64,000 nt of DNA from Myrica gale (lineage: Eukaryota; Streptophyta; Magnoliopsida; Fagales; Myricaceae): positions 7,820,501-7,884,500 of the forward strand of contig OZ005613.1 in the NCBI GenBank assembly GCA_963930655.1. The letters run 5' to 3'. The translations under genes were made by a program, and so were the position numbers. Below are positions 13,101-25,500 of this stretch, piece after piece. The first letter of the stretch is position 1; each line of letters begins with the position of its first letter. The notes beneath the pieces were generated by a model. It saw only the letters and a program-made list of their open reading frames with translations. It was not told the DNA's origin and did not search any database.

Positions 13101-13519
13101 GAACAAGTTGCAAACATCCTTTTTCTCCCAACATCGACCCTACCCACTATCCATTCGCAAGCAACAAAGAACCCACTAAACCCTAAATCAGTCAATTTGG
13201 GCGAAAATAAACAACATAAGCATTCGACATTAGGTGGCTTACCTCCAACGCTTCTTTGATGCACACAGACGTGTTTGATTCAAGTTCGAAAACCTTTTAT
13301 TTGAGGAAGAAAAGAGTTCTTCAATTCCAGGTGTGAAATGTGGGTATTTCCTTCAACGGTTGTCGTGGTTGTCCACTCCATTTTAATTTTAACATTCGTC
13401 TTTTAATCGGGGCGTTCTAGTCTTTTGACATGAACGACCTCACGTGTCAAAGATGAGTTTGAGACGTTTTTGTAAGTTTGTGGAGCTGGGCTGCCATCAG
13501 TTATATTTTAGGGGGATAT
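10106..13519. mobile_element. MULE-like element, right tip missing
   Basis: The left end GGGTTAATTAC is followed by about 200 bp that reappear inverted at 13390-13515, for example TATATTTTAGGGGG against CCCCCTAAAATATA. The outermost 50 bp or so of the right TIR is absent, and the sequence passes straight into an LTR at 13520. No transposase domain is recognisable inside. The interior is AT-rich with short broken frames, one of about 150 codons at 10687-11139 (-) of unknown nature. The terminal word is shared with the MULEs at 1155 and 37256, so this is probably the same broad group. Confidence 0.7.
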
Positions 13520-14756
13520 TGAGGGGGTGAATTGATTTTCTAAAACTTTTCGGTATTGACCCCCAAAGATGTGTTTGCTAGTAAATACTACTTTAGCACA
13601 AGTATAATATGCAATAAGAGTAAATATGTGTTGAAAGTAAAGAGTATGGATAAGAGAAGCAAACACTTGATTTTTAGGTGGTTCGGCAAACCCGCCTACA
13701 TCCACCCCTCAAGCTCCTTCACCGAGCCTTGAGGTTTTTCCACTATTCTTCAACAAATAGCTTACACTCTAGCTTCCGGGTGCTAAAGAACCATACAAGT
13801 GTTTTCCCGGGCTCAACACTCTAACTCACCCAAGTAGTTTTTCTGGCTCACCACTCACAACCTCACCAAGCTTGAGATATATCATCTCTAAGCTTCTTCT
13901 TTAGTGAACAACCTCACTAAAGGAACAACTCTCTAAATAGGAAGATTGGAGAACAAAAACTCTCTTGAAGAGTGGATATGAAAGTGGAAAGTACTATCTC
14001 TTTATTCACACAAAGACCATGATATGCAAGTGTGTTTTGTGTGAATGATATGAGAAATATGAAATATGAAGGTTTAGAATATTTCTCGTGTAGTAGAAAT
14101 GATATGTGGTCGTTCTATATTCATTTTGGACGTTATGAAGGCGTATTTATAGGCCACATATGAAAAGTAGCTGTTTATAGCTGTCGGGAGTCGCATGTTA
14201 AAACGAGTCGGTCGACCGCTTCAAGTTACCGTTACCCAATGGTCATATTGTCAGAAGCTTAACGGCTATATTTTAAAACCCAACCGGTCGACCGCTACAC
14301 CAAGCAATCGACAACCGATAGACCGCTTCATCAGCCGGTCGACCTCTTCAACTTAAGAACATAGTCCGGTTATTTTAAAACCAAGTTTTTGACCACTTTT
14401 GAACATCCAATTTTAAAGAATAACTTCTCATAAGTATATGATAGGTTTGAGAGTTTGTTTGGGGTGACCTTTAAAAACATTTTAATCTTTCAAACAAAAC
14501 TTAAAACGATTTATGCACGTTTTAAAAAATATGCAAGTGCGTGATTCAAATCCTTGTCAAAAGTGAAACAAAGAGTTACAAGGATGATACCCTTAGGTCT
14601 TGAATCTTCACTTTGAGCTCCTTGCATCTTCTTGTTCTTCTTTCTTCAAGTCTTTGGCTCTTTCATCAAATCTTCTTTGTCTTTAAAAATGTTCATTTTA
14701 TAAACTTGATCCATTATTAAAATCATTAAAATCTCGATTGTGCATAAAAGCTAACA
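13520..14756 (-). mobile_element. Second copy of the copia-type LTR
   Basis: It is collinear with 8102-9346 over its length, sharing GGGGGTGAATTGATTTTCTA, the CGGTCGACCGCTACACCAAG stretch and the TGTTAGCTTTTATGC-type minus-strand start. It lacks about 30 bp at the edge next to the MULE. No 5-bp target duplication is visible (GATAT against CACCA). Indels relative to the first copy indicate an old insertion. It is probably a solo or truncated LTR rather than the partner of 8102-9346, which has its own duplication. Confidence 0.7.
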
Positions 14757-15600
14757 CACCATCACTTACAAATGAAGAAGCCGAGCGTTTGGCAAACATT
14801 GGGTCTTATTTGGGCGCAAGTCAATGTGAAATCGAATTGGAGGTAAGGTTCTTGTTGCTATCTGCATATTTTAGATGCTCGATTTGGGCTCATTTGAGAA
14901 GGAAGGGTGAGATTGGTCTCATTTGCGTGTTTTTTGTAAAATTCGGATGAGGTATAGACGTGGCATGCCAAATGGCGCGTTGGGCCGCTCAAGTTGAGTG
15001 AGATGTCCAGCCAGCTCTAGAAAACACATGTCGTACTTGTATTGGGCGCGATGTTGTCAGCTTTAGCCATATTAGCAATTTTCTTTAAAAAGTGGACAAG
15101 AGGTGGATGAAAATACCAATTGGGAAAATGGGTCATTACCTCATGGACATCTAGAGGAAAAAAATTTCAATAGAGACGAATATGAGAAAAGGTGAAACCT
15201 CAGGATTGAATTAATTTAGCCAATTTATTAATAATTAGGAATAACAGTTTATTAAATAAAATTCATTCAATAATTTTGAAGAGCATACATTCTAACAAAT
15301 GTTTTTACTTACCCTCCAATACAAGAAATTATGTATTGACTAGAACATGGCTGCGCTCATTCTGAAAGAGAAAGGAAAGCGAAGGAAGAAAAAGGGAAAA
15401 CAAATCTCATATTAGAAAGTGTCAAAGCAAATTCGTATAATCAATAAAAGCATGCCAAAATCAAAATTAAAATATGGTACACAATTTAAGAGGTTAAATG
15501 TTAACGAGCTGAAATCATGATACCTCTAGACATCCTTTAAAGAGTGGGGTTTATTATTACAAAAAATATCAAAATAATAATAATAATAATAAAATCATAC
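14757..15600. other. Intergenic, possible exon relic
   Basis: At 14757-14842 the + strand reads like a single exon (SLTNEEAERLANIGSYLG) ending at a good donor, GAG/GTAAGG. I do not recognise the protein and found no partner exon. The rest is AT-rich, with an (AAT)n run at about 15570-15592. Confidence 0.25.
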
Positions 15601-15923
15601 AACTTCCAAAATTAAAATTAAAATATGCTACATGTGATCGGGCCAAAAGGTAGATCTCCCAAAACTAGGTGGTATGCTCAGTCGGGCCAAGACCTACCGA
15701 AAGTAGAAGGATCCAATAACAATAAGAATACAGCTTCTTTCACAGTCCACACCCACGTCCCGTTGCTCTTCGTCGTTACCAACGAGGGCTCTGAGCGTCG
15801 GGATCAAATAAGCGATTCCTCCCAAGCTGAAGATCTCTTTCTCTCGCTCTCTCTCTTTTTATTAGCCACTTCTTGTTAATTCGTTTGGACTTGTTCCTAT
15901 CCTGAAAATCCTGAAGGACTGTA

Positions 15924-18429
15924 ATGGATTCAGCTACTCTGAAAATAACGTCATTTGTAGCTCTGCAGCAATCGCCACCGAAATTCAGCAAACCAAGTCA
16001 TGGTGCTCTATGTGGGTTTCGTTCGAGTAGACGCCAGTCCGTGGGAAAAATTTATGCCATCCATACCAGCGGCTCTTCTTCCCCTGTTTCCCAAGGGGTA
16101 CGTCCTCTCCAGTCTTCCCTTCTCTTTATTTTCTCCTTATAATTATCAATTCCATTTAGGGCGCCATTTCTTATTTCCCAATGACAGAATATAGGTAGTA
16201 TTCAAATGAATTGCGCGAAGTGATATATTGAAAGCTGTGCATCGTTCTGTTATCCATTTTTTGTTAGCAATTGTTATTTTTTTTTGTTATTTATGGCTTA
16301 TGGCTTTAATATAGTTTCGGTAGTGATTTTTGTCTTGTCGGAGTCCCTAACTGCCATATAAGAGACAGGAAGGTATAATACCATGTAAAACCATTATCTC
16401 TGGTTAACCTTGAGGATAATTAAAAAAAAAAAAAAAAAAACCTTGAGGATAATTGTATAGATTTTTCTAAAGCATTTGTTTCCAGCCATCGAGTAGATAT
16501 ATATACTCTTGTCGACTCCCTTGTTACCTCTTTTGTCTATTTTGTTATCTTTCGTTGCTCATAATTGCTTATCTGTGATGTGTGATTGCCATTGTTTAAA
16601 ATCACTGGTGTGCTGTGTTCATCGCTCTATGCATATGTGCAATGATGTCCCTATGCATATGTGAAATCGCGTGCCTACATATAATTGCATGCTCGTGTAT
16701 CCCTTGAAAATACAATGGAGTCTTCTGCTGTCTTTTGAATGCTCGAGTGGCATCTTCAATTTTTCTCATTTCAATGAAATCCTATACCATTCTTGGGTTT
16801 CTCAATTCTCTTTTTTTTTTCCCTGTTGTTTTTCTTTTAGTTTGAGTCAAGTTCAGAAGGAGAAGTTCACAGGCAGAGAAGCAGTCTTGAATCTCTGTTT
16901 TGCTATGATAAGGCTATACCAGAGGAAAGAATCGAGAAGCCTGTTGGTATATCCTTAGCTGAAAAAGTAATTGGAGATAATCATAGATGCCCAGATTGCG
17001 AAACCAAAGGTGCAGTCCTGTGCACAACTTGCACCGGCTCAGGCTTATATGTCGATTCAATACTGGAGAGCCAGGGCATTATCGTCAAAATTCGCTGCCT
17101 AGGTATGTTACCTACCTTTTGCAAACAACCTAGACAAATGCATGTATATATATACATGGATGTTTACAAACTTCTTTTTCTTAATGAACAAAAATTATTA
17201 CTAGCTCTGACGTCCTTGCCTAGAACCTACTTCAAATGAAAGCTAAGAACTCATTTCACTTGAACAAGAAGTACAAAAGCTACAGATTGATATATATCTT
17301 TGTGCGAGAACAAGATATTTCGTTATGATTTGGGAGCAATGACACAAAAAGTGAGGCCATGAGGAGTTTTCGGATGCATTCAGAGCTTTATATTTTCTAC
17401 GAAAGGGCTGATATCCCCCAGCCAAAACAAACACAAACCTAGTTAAATGAAATTGAAGGGGGGAAAATGGAAAAAGGAAAGAGGAAAGAAGCAAACCTGA
17501 TGGCGACAACTGCTGTAGGCCAAAGAGGCTGATATGGGTTATAGTTTTAAGGAAAGCTGCTCATCAACTATTTCTCTTACAGTCACAATTAAAATAGATA
17601 AAATAATTTTTACCTTGGTGTATGGTGCTAGATGTAGAATTTATAAATCTACTATAGGCACATTGCTCTCCCGTTAGTTATAAATCTAAGTAATTGGTCC
17701 GAACTATCTTTCTACTGATGTTTTTGAAGACTGATAGGTTCCTCTCTTATTTCAAGCACCAGTATCATGAATTGAATCAACAGTTAACAAGATACAGTTG
17801 ATATAAACAAGTTTAATGGTCCTTCCATGGTTTTTTTTTCTTCCATGGTTAATGACCTTAAACAATTGCCTATCTCTGTTTGACACAGTTAAATCTCTTA
17901 ATAACATTTATATTGCTTGGTAGCATGATTCATCAGTACTCTCTCCAACTACATAAAGACCATTAAAACGCAGAATTCCACCTCTTATTTATCACTTCTA
18001 TGGGAAAAGTATGGAGTATGAGAAGCGCTTAGCTAATTTTTGCCCTCAGCTGTAATGTATTGAAGTAGGTTTTGCTTAACTACGTTCCAACAACTACTCC
18101 GCTCGTTCTGACGATCTGTATTTGAGGTTATTATAGACTCTTATGTTTTAAAATTACCTTATAATTGCTCAACTCCAAGAATGTCCAATTTAAAACTGGT
18201 CTCCCATTTAAATGTAAGTTTGATACCACAGGGTAGATTAATATGCAAATATCCTTTTTGAGGATGGAACTATTTCACCACTAATGCTGTTTTATATAGA
18301 GTTCCAAGGAAGAATTGTTAAGAGGCGTTGAACTTTGTTTTCATAATTGTTTGCCGCGTAGGTTGTGGAGGAACTGGTAACATTATGTGCTCAGACTGTG
18401 GTGGCCGAGGTCATCTTGGACCCAAATGA
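15924..18429 (+). CDS. Plastid-type DnaJ-like cysteine-rich zinc-finger protein
   Basis: Three exons, 15924-16097, 16841-17102 and 18362-18429, join in frame to 167 residues. Donors are GTACGT and GTATGT; acceptors are TTTTAG and GCGTAG. The first 58 residues are rich in Ser, Arg and Lys and poor in acidic residues, fitting a chloroplast transit peptide (inferred). The C-terminal half has four CxxC motifs at about residues 108/111, 119/122, 144/147 and 155/158, in the pattern CxxCxxxG of the DnaJ zinc-finger domain. There is no J domain. Such small plastid proteins act as thiol or chaperone factors in photosynthetic complex assembly, but the specific partner cannot be told from sequence. From memory it resembles Arabidopsis At5g17840; that needs a search. 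The gene faces the transporter gene tail to tail. Confidence 0.85.
16406..16454 (+). repeat. Poly(A) tract flanked by a 14-16-bp target duplication
   Basis: A run of 19 A (16422-16440) lies between two copies of CCTTGAGGATAATT (16408-16421 and 16441-16454), within intron 1 of the zinc-finger gene. This is the footprint expected from target-primed reverse transcription of a nearly empty (tail-only) LINE or SINE copy. Polymerase slippage or a duplication could also explain it. Confidence 0.6.
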
Positions 18430-19140
18430 TGTGTGTTTGCTTTTGAACCTTTTTTCTATTTTGGTTTAGCCGTTCTGCTGTATTTTTCGTTGTAATTGCA
18501 ATACCAAGACATGTATATTATAGTTATATAGTCTTCCAAACATTACTGGAATCATTCGTTGACAATTTGATAAATTTACATGGTTGGCGATCCATACTGA
18601 ATTTCTGGAAATATTCCGTCGCAATCTATATTGATTTGAATTCCTTTTTCCATTAAGAATCCATTCTAGTATAATCAATGATTTGAATTGCATAATATTT
18701 ATGTATAAATGTGTAGTCCTACTGGTTGCCATACGACTCCAGTGCACAGGGCATCGGAAACAAAAGTGCCTCAAATATTATTTGTCACTTTTCAAGAATA
18801 AGCTAAATGAAGTTTCAAGTTGTAATAAGGCGGTTTGCAACAGAGACCGTCTTGTATTTGGATGTAGCCTCTATTACATTGCTGGATGGTCCTCTACAGC
18901 TTGCCATGTACTTTTTACATTGTGTTTGACTCAACTAAAGAATACAAAATCGAATGATTCAATCATTTCTGGAGACATGTGATTTGCAAGAACTTTGGCC
19001 TTTTGAGATCAAGAAAGATATTGTCCTTGCATGTTTACCATTTCAAACCATTTGCTATCACCTAGCTTGTATGCCCTGTATGTCCTATCTTCATTCATGA
19101 AGACAGGGTTGATTCAATTCAAGTTAGCTCCCACTGGTTG
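18430..19140. other. Space between convergent genes
   Basis: About 0.7 kb lies between the stop codons of two genes facing each other, so it should contain both 3' UTRs. No further gene is convincing; the open frames on both strands lack any recognisable domain. Confidence 0.4.
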
Positions 19141-20943
19141 TTAAGCTTGATTTCGCTGAAGCTCTCGAATTCGATCTGGGATGGTTGAATCAAATTGAGG
19201 TCTCTGTGGATTCTCTGCATAAGCCACATAGTAAGCTGAGACACATGCTTGCGGCCAGGCCAGACCTATCCGACACTGAAACAGGCATCAAAATCAAGAG
19301 GTTAATTTCTTTTCATCTTTTATTATATTGCTCGGAAAATCGAAAATTATTCAGTTGTAGGAGCTTACGATGAAGTAGCCAATCAAGTAGGCATATATTG
19401 CTACTTCTGTGGCACGGCTCTCATGAATAACAAGTGCCCAAGTTCCACTTAAAAGGCTGCATATAGCACCCCCTGCCATCCCAGAAAGGAAACAGAATGA
19501 CCCAGTGAGATCCGAGTTGATCAGCGGCACAAATCCGACTGTCCCGAGCATCTCCCAAGTATCAATTGCTGCCCGCACGAACCCCTTGTTATAAGCCCCT
19601 ACGTATACAAAACCCCACCGGTTGCCATACAGTACGAGGGTCGAAGCCATGCCGGAATAGCAATCGGCACATGAAAACAGGAACTCGTCTCTACCCCCTG
19701 CCATCAACTTCACGGTTCGAGCTGACCCTCGAATAACACAAACAAGTGGGACAAGGGCTGAGCCTATGCAAACACTCCCCAAACAGTAGTTCACCGTGTC
19801 ATGGAAAGCCACAAGTGTGTTAATCTCTGCCCCGGCTGCAAGCTGCATGTACTTGACACGTGCTATCGTAACTACCAAAATGTTCATGATGACTTGCATT
19901 GTCCAGGCCAAGCTTAGCACGATGACTGCAATGAACAAAGTGTCTAAGCCTGTTCTGGATGCATTGGTCCCTCCAATGCCAGACACCAGGAAAGATGAAT
20001 AAAGAATACTCCCGAGGATCGATAGAAAGACCAACAGTGTAGTTTTGGCAGGAGTGGAAGCGATGGAAACTGACAATATCCTGGTGGCATATTCGAACCG
20101 GGGATTCACCCAGCAAGCATAAAGGGATATGATCACTGAAGATATCACAGCAACTACACCGATTGCTATAACCCCGCCAGAGCCGATCAAGACCAGTAAA
20201 ATCCCAACTGCACATGTTAGTAACGGACTAAGCCAAAAGGCTGCCTTGATTGCTTTCGATGGGTTACGGCCAGTGATCCCTTGCCATGTGAAAGTAACAA
20301 TTCCAGCACATGCAGTTGAAGTGAGCAACGGAGGGTACCATTTCCTGGGGTGGAAATGGTGGTGGTGAGAGAGGAGGCCACGGACAGTGAGGAAGATTAT
20401 CAAGATTGTCAGTAAGATCAGGTGTAGAAAGAAGAGAATCCTACAGATTCTTCTGACAATCTCTCCGGCAGCCGCCATCGTGTCAATTGGAATGCTTGAT
20501 TCTTGTATCTGGAACCACAAGAAACCAAGTCGATACATATCAAGAAAGCCAACAAGTCAATAATTTCATAGTGCGCGTAATATCTAAGAAAATGTTAGAT
20601 GAATAATTTTCACAGTTGGAGCAATTCTCCTTCAAATTCAAAATGAAGAGAGAAAAAACAGCAGAGAGAGATAGAGAGAGATAATGGATAAGGATATCAG
20701 GGGAAGAAGCAGAAGAAGATACGAACAACCCAGGTGAGCTTCAGAGATATAGAAGCTTGGTGCAGAAGAAAGATGCAAGAAACTAACATATCCTATCAAG
20801 AAATCAATTAGATAGAGAGGGAAAGAGGAGGAGAGTACGTTGATCGGATTTGTGAACGGAAGTCTATCTTTCGGTGTTTGTATGTCGATGCTCTGCATAG
20901 TTGTAGGAGTAGAGTCCTTGAAATTTGCGTTGTGATGATTCAT
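19141..20943 (-). CDS. Choline-transporter-like (CTL) membrane protein
   Basis: Three exons on the minus strand, 20839-20943, 19369-20508 and 19141-19275, give 459 residues. All junctions are phase 0 with GT-AG ends (donors GTACTC and GTAAGC; acceptors TTCCAG and TTTCAG). The first exon starts at ATG 20943. An alternative is the strong-context ATG at 20478, which would drop 45 residues. The protein has about nine or ten hydrophobic spans from residue 56 on. It carries the CTL signature WVNPRFEYATRIL and the C-terminal motif WPQACVSAYYVAYAENPQ. The family (PF04515) moves choline or related solutes across membranes; substrate and location here are inferred. From memory the adjacent pair matches Arabidopsis At5g17830/At5g17840. 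Confidence 0.85.
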
Positions 20944-20997
20944 CTAAGTCTCCGACTAGACTTTATAAAAAAAAAAAAATCTAAGTCTCCGACTAGT
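20942..20997. repeat. Direct repeat with A-tract at the transporter start
   Basis: An 18-bp word, ATCTAAGTCTCCGACTAG, occurs at 20942-20959 and again at about 20979-20996, separated by ACTTTAT and a run of 13 A. The first copy overlaps the ATG of the transporter's first exon, so the second lies in its 5' leader. It resembles the poly(A)-with-duplication footprint at 16406-16454. Confidence 0.6.
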
Positions 20998-21563
20998 CTT
21001 TTCTCTCTCTTCAGAAACTCTCAAGAGTAATTTTTTCCATCTCCTTGCCCTCCACGATTCACAAAAGTCTACTGGAAAATTATGCAAAACTTAAGAAACT
21101 TTGATGCTATCTATTGTGAAGGTCTTGGTCAAAGCCGTCTTAAACTGATAAAAAATTCAATGAAACTGACCGGCTCCCACTCCTTCCAAATTCTTTCAAA
21201 CTCTCTGATTGCTCAGCTACTTCTATTTGTTTTGGTTGTGCTGACATGGCATAGCTGACGTGGAAGGGAGGCCGAGGAGGTCAACCATGGTGACGACCCA
21301 GTGACGCAGTTGGTTCTATATATTGGCTTACCTATTTCTTTCACGTGGAGTGCCTTCGTGATCTTAAAAGCTTTCTTTCCTTGGCCGAGGAGGTCAATTC
21401 AATTTTTTTTTTGTTTTTTTTTTCTAAATAATCTTGTTCGGTTGAACTGCCAACTAATTTGGTTTTGCTGGTTAGTCATCCACTACAGCAGATAGGCTGA
21501 CAGGTATGGACATTTAGTAGCCTGGAGATGCCAATCAAATAAGGACCACGAGGGCTGTGAACT
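20998..21563. promoter_or_regulatory. Probable promoter region of the transporter gene
   Basis: This is non-coding sequence immediately upstream (minus-strand sense) of the first exon, with CT-rich tracts. No specific promoter element is distinct enough to name. The assignment rests on position only. Confidence 0.3.
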
Positions 21564-21571
21564 GCCATAAT

Positions 21572-22027
21572 TAGGGGTGAACAGAACCGGACCGCAGACC
21601 GGACCTGACCGGAAAACCGGACCGGATTTCCGGTCCGGTCCGGTTCTTTTTCTTAGAATGCGGTCCGGTCCGGACCGGACCGGATAAATCCGGTTATCCG
21701 GTCCTATTTTTTAATAAATGCGGTCCGGACCGGACCGCATTTATTAAAAAAATAAAAATATATATTTTTTTTATATTTTTAATACAAATTATAAACATAA
21801 AAAGTTTAATTTTTATCTAAACTAAAACTTAACATTTTTATATACACTTCCCATTTGAAATTAACATAAAAAAATTTTAAAAAATTAAAAAAATTAAAAA
21901 AAATTAAAACCGGTCCGGACCACTTAAGTGGTCCGGACCGGACCGCATTTATAAGTGGTCCGGTCCGGTCCTATAATATTTAAGGACCGCAATGCGGTCC
22001 GGACCGCATTCCGGTTGTGCAGCCCTA
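21572..22027. mobile_element. hAT-type MITE packed with CCGGTCCGG palindromes
   Basis: The ends TAGGGGTGAACA and TGTGCAGCCCTA are imperfect inverted repeats. An 8-bp duplication, GCCATAAT, flanks it exactly (21564-21571 and 22028-22035), which is the hAT length. Both arms are arrays of CGGTCCGG/CCGGACCGG, while the centre is A/T-rich. There is no open frame. The arms should fold into a long hairpin with many CG and CCGG sites. Confidence 0.88.
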
Positions 22028-22239
22028 GCCATAATAATATTGTTACAGTATAACAACTTCTCTTAGATATAACGAAAAAAGATAAAGAATATGTAACTTT
22101 TTTGTATAAGTAGATACGATAAGAACAAGTTGTGCTGATAAGCTGCAGGTCTGCTTTCCACATCCTGTACAAATTAATCATTTTTTTGATCGAATGAAAT
22201 CTTCCCTTTTTTTTCCTCCACATAGAAAGAAAGTTGTAT

Positions 22240-22560
22240 GCCTTGAATAAAATGAGTAACTGAAGTCCTTCCGTTACATAAGATGGTACAGAGTAATTAT
22301 ATACAACAGGAATAGAAAAAGAAGTAAAGTCCGTGAGTCATGGGATTATACAAGATAATTGTCAAATGGAATTGATTTCCATTTCCTTAGCTGGTGTAGT
22401 CAACTTTCCCTCCTTGTCAGACTTTCCTTTCTTGCTGCAATGAGATTTAAATCCTACGAGAAGTGCATAATCGTTGGCTGGAGCGGCTGTCTGATTTCTT
22501 TCCTTTGATGTGTCATTATGAGCTGGAGACATATGTGAGGGAGCTGAAGTCACGCTAACA
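22240..22560 (-). repeat. 3' LTR of the copia element (far end approximate)
   Basis: On the minus strand, the polypurine tract TGTGGGAGGG (22561-22570) is followed by TGTTAGCGTG, a TG-starting LTR at 22560. The far end is not defined because no second LTR is present; the coordinate given is an estimate. Confidence 0.5.
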
Positions 22561-25500
22561 CCCTCCCACAAGCTGACGGGAGAGGAACAGACCATCAGCT
22601 TGTCCTTGAGCTGAAGGAACCGAGCAGCAGAATGACCTTTAGTAAACAAATCAGCCACCTGGTCAAATGTGGGAATAAACCGGACAGAGATGTCTCTATT
22701 GACAACTTTGTCACGCACAAAATGATAATCCACCTCGATATGTTTAGTTCGAGCGTGGAAAACAGGATTAGAAGCCAACGCTAAGGCACTGGCATTATCA
22801 CACCATAATACCGGACACAAGGGAAGAGTAATGTGCAATTCTTTAAGCAGCATGCGCAGCCCATAGAGTTCTGCAGTAGTGATAGCCATGGAGCGATATT
22901 CGACCTCTGTGCTTGAACGGGAAACAACAGATTGTTTCTTAGCTCCCCAAGACACAAGACATGAGCCTAGAAAGATGCTAAACCCAGTTGTAGACTTCCT
23001 ATCGTCGGGATTCTCTGCCCAATCAGCATCACAATAGGCTTGTAAATGTAAAGGACCTGTGGAGTAAAAGAGGCCATGATCGAAAGTCCCCTTGAGATAG
23101 CGTAAGACACGTTTAGCAGCAGTCCAATGAGCAGAGTTAGGGGATTGCATGTGCTGACAAAGCTGATAGACGGAATCGGCAATCTCAGGCCGTGTGATGG
23201 TACAATACTAAAGAGCACCCACTACATGTCGGTATCCAGCAAACTTTGAAATTTTAGAACCAGCCATACAAGGAGTAGAAAGGAGTAGAATAAGGCTTAG
23301 CACCAGCCATCTTCACACGATTTAACAAGTCCAAAATATATTTGGATTGACATAAGTGAAGTCCACGGGAGGTTCGAGTAGCTTGAACACCCAGAAAAAT
23401 CCAAGAGGGCCAAGATCCTTCAAAGGAAATTCTTGTTGAAGACGATGAATGAGAAGCATGATATACTAGGAATTATTGCCTGTGACTATGATATCATCAA
23501 CATATATCAGCATAAAAATGTGAATTGAATCATTGTGAAGAATAAACAATGAAGAGTCAACTAGAGAGGCAACAAAGCCAATGTCTAACAGAACCGTGGA
23601 GAGTCGATGAAACCATACGCGTGGCGCTTGTTTTAGTCCATAAATTGCTTTGTGAAGACGACAAACATGATGTGGATAATGAGAGTTGACAAAGCCCTGA
23701 GGTTGTTCCATGTACACCTCCTCATTAAGATAGCCATGAAGAAAAGCATTGGAAACATCTAACTGTCGAACTGCCCAATTAAAGTGAACAGAGAGAGTGA
23801 GCACCATGCGAATAGTTGTGGGCTTAATAACGGGACTAAAGGTCTCGGTATAATCAATCCCGCTCTTTTGTTGAAAGCCCTTTGCGACTAATCTGGCCTT
23901 GTACCTGTCCAGAGAACCATCAGATTTTTGTTTAATTTTGTACACCCATTTTGTACGAATGATGTTACAGTCCAAAGGTCGAGGAACGAGTGTCCAAGTG
24001 TTGTTGGACAAGAGAGCATTAAATTCTAACTGCATAGCCTCTTGCCAACGAGAGTCTGTAGCAGCCTTGGAATAGGAAGTGGACTCCAAATGCGGAAGAA
24101 TAGATGAGAGAGCAAGAAGGGGGTAACGTGTAGAATAAAATGATGTACAATCTGGGAAGACTTTAGGACGAAGAGAGTCGATTTTAGAACGAGTAATCAT
24201 GGGGTGAGTGGATGGCCTTTGATTTGTAGGTGGGAGAGATATCGTGGGAGATGAGACCATGTATGGGCTGTTAGAGATAGGTTCAACATGTGAAGGGAGA
24301 GGTGGCTGGAGTTCATGGGGAGATGCAGGGAGCATTGTTGAAGAATCGGTGGTGGGTGAAGTGGTTGGAGAGGCAGAATTTGCAGGTGCAGAATCTGAAG
24401 GAGGAAAGTGTGAAGTGTGAGGACTAGGCACTGGAATGGAATTTAAGTTGAATGAAGGAAGAAGTACCTGCGAGACATGTGGAGTCCCAGTATTGGAAGG
24501 CAGAGAGGAGCTTGGCACCACCAGTCCAGGAAAAGAAGCTTCATAAAAAATTACGTGTCGGGAAATGTAGACTTTGTTTGATGAGGAGTCCAAACACCGA
24601 TATCCTTTGTGACCTGAGCTATACCCAAGGAAAATGCATGGCTTAGTACGATACTCAAGTTTGTGAGCAGTGTAGGGGCGAAGAAGAGGATAACAAGTGC
24701 ATCCAAAATTGCGGAGATGAGAGTAATCAGGAATGCACTGAATTGTTTTGAGGTATATTCTCCTCCTCCATCAGATTGAAATTGCTTAATCTTTGTGGAG
24801 AGAAGATTTTATGCAATACATTTGAATTTGACAAAACTCTCAAAGACATCTGATTTTCTGTGCAAAGGATAAATCCATGTAAATCGCGAGAAATCGTCGA
24901 TGAATGCCACATAATATTGACAGCCACTGACAGAAGGAATTGGTGCGGTCCATACATCAGAGTGAATGAGTTCGAGAGGACTATAGGTAACTCGGGTAGA
25001 GCTAGAAAATGGTTGCTTTTTACTCTTGCCTAATTGGCAGGATTCACAAAGCACAATTTTATTGCTGTCAGCATTGGAAAGTGGTAAATGCTGTGATTGT
25101 ATTACAGATTGGACAATAACATTGGAGGGATGTCCTAATCTAGAGTGCCAACCCGAAAAAGAAGTTTTAACTCCTAGAAAAGCTACAGAATAACCCTGAG
25201 ATTTATTTTTGATGAAGTCTCTTTGGAGCTGGATAGGATATAGGCCATTTTCACTCCTGCCTTGGAATAGTAGGGCTCCTGTCTGCATGTCCTTCACAAA
25301 GAAATGAGAAGCTGTCAGTTGAAAGTAACAATCATTGTCTCTGCAAAATCATTGAATGGACAGCAAATTAGTGGATGCAGAAGGACAATGTAATATATGG
25401 CGCGAATGAAATTTAGACTGAGAAGAATGGAAAGAGGAGGAACCAGTGTGAGCAATTTGAAGCCCTTCCCCATTACCAACTGCTACAGAGTCAGGTCCTC

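Noticed and set aside
8102..14756. One full copia element with LTRs at 8102-9346 and 13520-14756
   Set aside because: The first LTR has its own GATGA duplication on both sides, and the interval contains a MULE and no gag-pol. They are better read as separate LTR copies.
20478..20538. Transporter start at the upstream ATG at 20538
   Set aside because: That stretch is better read as the end of an intron (acceptor TTCCAG at about 20509). An upstream exon at 20839-20943 joins in frame.
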